Translations under genes and position numbers: made by a program | From: an uncultured Blautia sp. | Lineage (GTDB): Bacteria; Bacillota; Clostridia; Lachnospirales; Lachnospiraceae | Assembly: GCA_900551715.1 (NCBI GenBank) | Contig: URXG01000080.1 | Location: 1-9,155, forward strand | DNA length: 9,155 nt | Direction: 5' to 3' | Part shown: piece after piece, positions 7,237 through 9,155 of the stretch | How positions within the stretch are numbered: the first letter of the stretch is position 1 | How the letters are laid out: each line of letters opens with the position of its first letter | Notes under the pieces: generated by a model | What the model was told of the DNA's origin: nothing | The model's input: the letters and a program-made list of their open reading frames with translations, nothing else | Database searches by the model: none

Positions 7237-8013
7237 ATGGGTATAAGTGTAGAAGAAGCAGTTAAGGAAATTCAGGGCAGGGAGAATATTTTTGTAGTAT
7301 ATTCCCAGCTCACGAAACTGCCTTATGTAACTTGCGGAGAAGAAACATATAATGATCAGGTGTGGCTTTTTGCGGATGAGGAGAAGGTTAAAGCATTTGG
7401 TAAAGAAAAAGCAAAAGAAAAAATCGTTCTGATGGCTATGCGTTATGAAAAGAAGGATTTTCCCAGAATGTATGGACTTCTTTTTTCCATCGGTGCCAAT
7501 TCGGTGATCTGGAACAGAGAGGATGAACAGATTGAGATTGATCTGGAAAGAATTGTCCGTAAACCGGATCTGGACAAAATGGAACCAGCCAAACGTCCAC
7601 TGATCAACCCTACCCTTCAGCTTTCTGGAATTTATTTTATGCAGGAATTACGTCGTCCTTTAACACAGGAAGAGCGTAAAGAAAAAAATATCAATCTCAG
7701 AGAACTGGAAGAAGAGTTACTGGCAAATCTCAATAAAGCAGAATTCCTTGTTGCAATGGAACCTAATCCAGAGGATCCGAAAAAGATCAATATTCCTTAT
7801 CTCAAGAACAAAGACGACAAGATCCTTCAGCCGGTATTCTCAGATGTAATGGAATTTGAAAAATTTGCCAAAGGCAGAAAGCTGAGACTTGCAAAAGTTC
7901 CATTTAAGAGACTTCCGGATATTCTGATCAACCAGGCAGAGGCACTTGTGATCAATCCTATGGGATTTAATCTGCCGCTGAACAGAGATCAACTGAAAAA
8001 AGTAATAGGCTAA
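7237..8013 (+). CDS. SseB-domain protein with apparent domain duplication
   Basis: This 258-residue soluble protein has a clear SseB-type ending: QPVFSDVMEFEKFA (198-211), a hydrophobic strand, then ALVINPMGFNLPL (236-248) and a final helix. Residues about 16-105 look like a diverged first copy: a beta start (IFVVYSQLTKLPYV), VWLFADEEKVKAF (42-54) in place of VFSDVMEFEKFA, then VLMAMRY and GANSVIWNREDEQIEI (86-101) where the second copy has the INP segment. A charged helical linker (about 138-168) joins them. The role of SseB domains is poorly known; E. coli sseB was named for an effect on serine sensitivity. It lies 23 nt after purD, with a GAGGAA-type ribosome site (7227-7232) before ATG 7237, and ends just ahead of the operon terminator, so it is transcribed with the pur genes. 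A direct purine function is not indicated. Confidence 0.75.
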   Translation: MGISVEEAVKEIQGRENIFVVYSQLTKLPYVTCGEETYNDQVWLFADEEKVKAFGKEKAKEKIVLMAMRYEKKDFPRMYGLLFSIGANSVIWNREDEQIEIDLERIVRKPDLDKMEPAKRPLINPTLQLSGIYFMQELRRPLTQEERKEKNINLRELEEELLANLNKAEFLVAMEPNPEDPKKINIPYLKNKDDKILQPVFSDVMEFEKFAKGRKLRLAKVPFKRLPDILINQAEALVINPMGFNLPLNRDQLKKVIG

Positions 8014-8017
8014 AAAC

Positions 8018-8050
8018 AAAAAACAGGTGGTGCAGGCTGCCTGTTTTTTT
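8018..8050 (+). terminator. Intrinsic terminator of the pur/SseB operon
   Basis: AAAAAACAGG (8018-8027) pairs perfectly with CCTGTTTTTT (8040-8049). The stem can extend inward by T-G, G-T and G-C pairs to leave the loop TGCAGG (8031-8036). The paired T-run supplies the U-tract, and the matching A-run means it could also work on the other strand. A second CCTGTTTTT copy at 8054-8062 could form an alternative stem with the same left arm. Confidence 0.85.
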
Positions 8051-8072
8051 GTGCCTGTTTTTGGAATGGTAC

Positions 8073-8100
8073 TTGCAAATTTTCTAAATTGTGCTACTAT
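8073..8100 (+). promoter_or_regulatory. Promoter of the GntR-clpC unit, extended -10
   Basis: TTGCAA (8073-8078) and TACTAT (8095-8100) are 16 nt apart, and TGC directly before the -10 gives an extended -10 element (TGCTACTAT). Transcription would begin near 8106-8108. The promoter therefore lies between the upstream terminator and the ATG at 8134. The overlapping segment TATATGTATAACA could hold an operator for the GntR product, but no clean dyad is seen. Confidence 0.65.
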
Positions 8101-8133
8101 ATGTATAACATTTTGAAACAGGAGATTGAAATT

Positions 8134-8511
8134 ATGGTTATAGAAATAGATTTTAACAGCGATGAAGCAATCTATGTTCAGCTGATGAATCAGATTATTT
8201 TCGGAATCGCCACTTCAAGACTCCAGGAAGGGGATCAGCTGCCTTCTGTCCGACAGATGGCAGACACCATTGGCATCAATATGCATACGGTCAACAAGGC
8301 ATATTCCCTTTTGCGTCAGGAAGGTTTTGTAAGCATAGACCGCAGGAGAGGCGCTATTATTGCAGTTGATGTAAACAAAATAAAAGCCCTGGAAGAAATG
8401 AAGCAGAATCTGATGATTGCTCTTGCCAGAGGATGCTGCAAAAATATAACAAGAGCAGAAGTACATGATCTCATCGATGAAATATATGATGAATATGAAA
8501 TTGACAAATAA
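8134..8511 (+). CDS. GntR-family transcriptional regulator, YtrA subfamily
   Basis: From ATG 8134 this is a 125-residue protein. It has a GntR winged helix-turn-helix at about residues 12-79: YVQLMNQIIFGIATSRLQEGDQLPSVRQMA, INMHTVNKAYSLLRQEGF, then the wing IDRRRGAIIAV. A short C-terminal tail of two helices (about 81-125) follows. The small tail, with no ligand-binding domain, is the mark of the YtrA subfamily, which usually represses an adjacent operon. The frame opens further upstream at ATG 8089, but that start precedes the -10 box. ATG 8134 has GGAG (8121-8124) 9 nt before it and matches the family N-terminus, so I choose it. A Cys-Cys pair (101-102) lies in the tail. The next gene is clpC rather than an ABC transporter, which is unusual for the subfamily. 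Confidence 0.9.
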   Translation: MVIEIDFNSDEAIYVQLMNQIIFGIATSRLQEGDQLPSVRQMADTIGINMHTVNKAYSLLRQEGFVSIDRRRGAIIAVDVNKIKALEEMKQNLMIALARGCCKNITRAEVHDLIDEIYDEYEIDK

Positions 8512-8531
8512 GGAGGACATTAGATCAAGCT

Positions 8532-9155
8532 ATGCAGGAAAAATTTACCAGACAGGCTGAAAATGTGTTAAAACTGGCAAAGAATACCGCACAGTCCTGT
8601 AAACACTCATATATTGGAACGGAACATATTCTGGTAGGTCTTCTGGAGGAAGAAGAAGGAACCGCAGGCAGGATTCTGGAGGAATTTGGGGTAGAATCAG
8701 ATAAACTGAGATCTCTGATCACCAGGTTGATCGCGCCTTCAGAAGTACTGGTAGCAGAACTGGTACCTCAGTACAGCCCGAGAGCACGTAAGCTGATCGA
8801 ACAGGCACTTAAAGATGCTTCCGGACAGAAAGAAGAAGCAGGTACAGAGCATCTGCTCCTTGCCATGCTGAAAGAAACAGACAGCGTAGGTACGCGACTT
8901 TTGTATACTATGGGAGTAAATATCCAGAAGCTTTATTCCGCAGTTCTGACAGCTATGGGGTTGGAGGGAGAATCTCTTTCAGAAGCACTGGCACAGACCC
9001 GAAATGAAAAGACTTCCGGTGGAACTTCCACACCTACGTTGGATCAGTACAGCAGAGATCTGACTGCCATGGCAGCAGATGGCAAACTGGATCCGGTAGT
9101 AGGACGTGACAGAGAAATTACCCGGCTGATTCAGATCCTCAGCAGAAGAACTAAG
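8532..9155 (+). CDS. clpC: ClpC-type AAA+ unfoldase, N-terminal part (runs off window)
   Basis: The first 208 residues of a Clp ATPase are present; the gene continues past the window end. Two Clp_N repeats are visible: the first at about residues 3-67, with GTEHILVGLL (29-38), the second at about 80-143, with GTEHLLLAML (104-113). A linker (about 145-168) follows, then the start of the first AAA+ module, LDQYSRDLTAMAADGKLDPVVGRDREI (170-196), ending a few residues before the expected Walker A. ClpC unfolds substrates for the ClpP protease. Glu31 and Glu106 match the two glutamates of Bacillus ClpC that bind phosphoarginine tags. ATG 8532 is the only sensible start; the AAGGAGG (8510-8516) overlapping the GntR stop is about 15 nt away, unusually far. 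Translation is probably coupled to the regulator gene. Confidence 0.92.
   Translation, partial: MQEKFTRQAENVLKLAKNTAQSCKHSYIGTEHILVGLLEEEEGTAGRILEEFGVESDKLRSLITRLIAPSEVLVAELVPQYSPRARKLIEQALKDASGQKEEAGTEHLLLAMLKETDSVGTRLLYTMGVNIQKLYSAVLTAMGLEGESLSEALAQTRNEKTSGGTSTPTLDQYSRDLTAMAADGKLDPVVGRDREITRLIQILSRRTK

Overview
The window reads as the chromosome of a Gram-positive anaerobe of the Clostridia, most likely the family Lachnospiraceae (Blautia/Dorea-like). This is an inference from several signs: AGGAGG-type ribosome binding sites, moderate-to-low GC with AGA-rich coding, frequent TTG/GTG starts, a sigma-A promoter of textbook form, a purE-purM-purN-purD order, and small VanZ-like and DUF-type membrane proteins typical of that group. 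All real genes lie on the + strand and almost every base is coding. The longest gene-free stretches are about 115-120 nt, and both hold regulatory signals. I see no tRNA, rRNA, CRISPR array, insertion sequence or phage gene.

Region 1 (about 46-3626) is a tightly packed five-gene set: a 50-residue single-span membrane protein starting at TTG, a VanZ-like membrane protein, a three-span small membrane protein, an HD-domain phosphohydrolase of the YfbR/HDDC2 type, and a long M29-family metallo-aminopeptidase. Genes overlap or are separated by 0 to 12 nt, so they are probably one transcript whose promoter lies outside the window.

Region 2 (about 3682-8050) is a self-contained transcription unit. 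A near-consensus promoter (TTGACA, 17 nt, TAGAAT) drives purE, purM, purN, purD and an SseB-domain gene, and a strong intrinsic terminator ends it. The four pur genes supply GAR synthetase (PurD), GAR transformylase (PurN), AIR synthetase (PurM) and the carboxylation mutase (PurE) of de novo IMP synthesis. purF, purL/Q/S, purC, purB, purH and purK are absent here. The SseB-domain protein appears to hold two diverged copies of the same fold and has no obvious purine role.

Region 3 (about 8073-9155) starts at its own promoter and holds a short YtrA-subfamily GntR regulator followed 20 nt later by the 5' part of clpC. clpC runs off the window end just before its first Walker A motif. The usual Bacillus-type ctsR-mcsA-mcsB genes are not upstream of clpC, so the GntR protein is the natural candidate for its local regulator.

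I find no convincing entirely new system. The points most worth a second look are the GntR-clpC unit, the SseB duplication inside a purine operon, the N-terminally extended M29 peptidase, and the uncharacterised membrane-protein/HD/peptidase operon.
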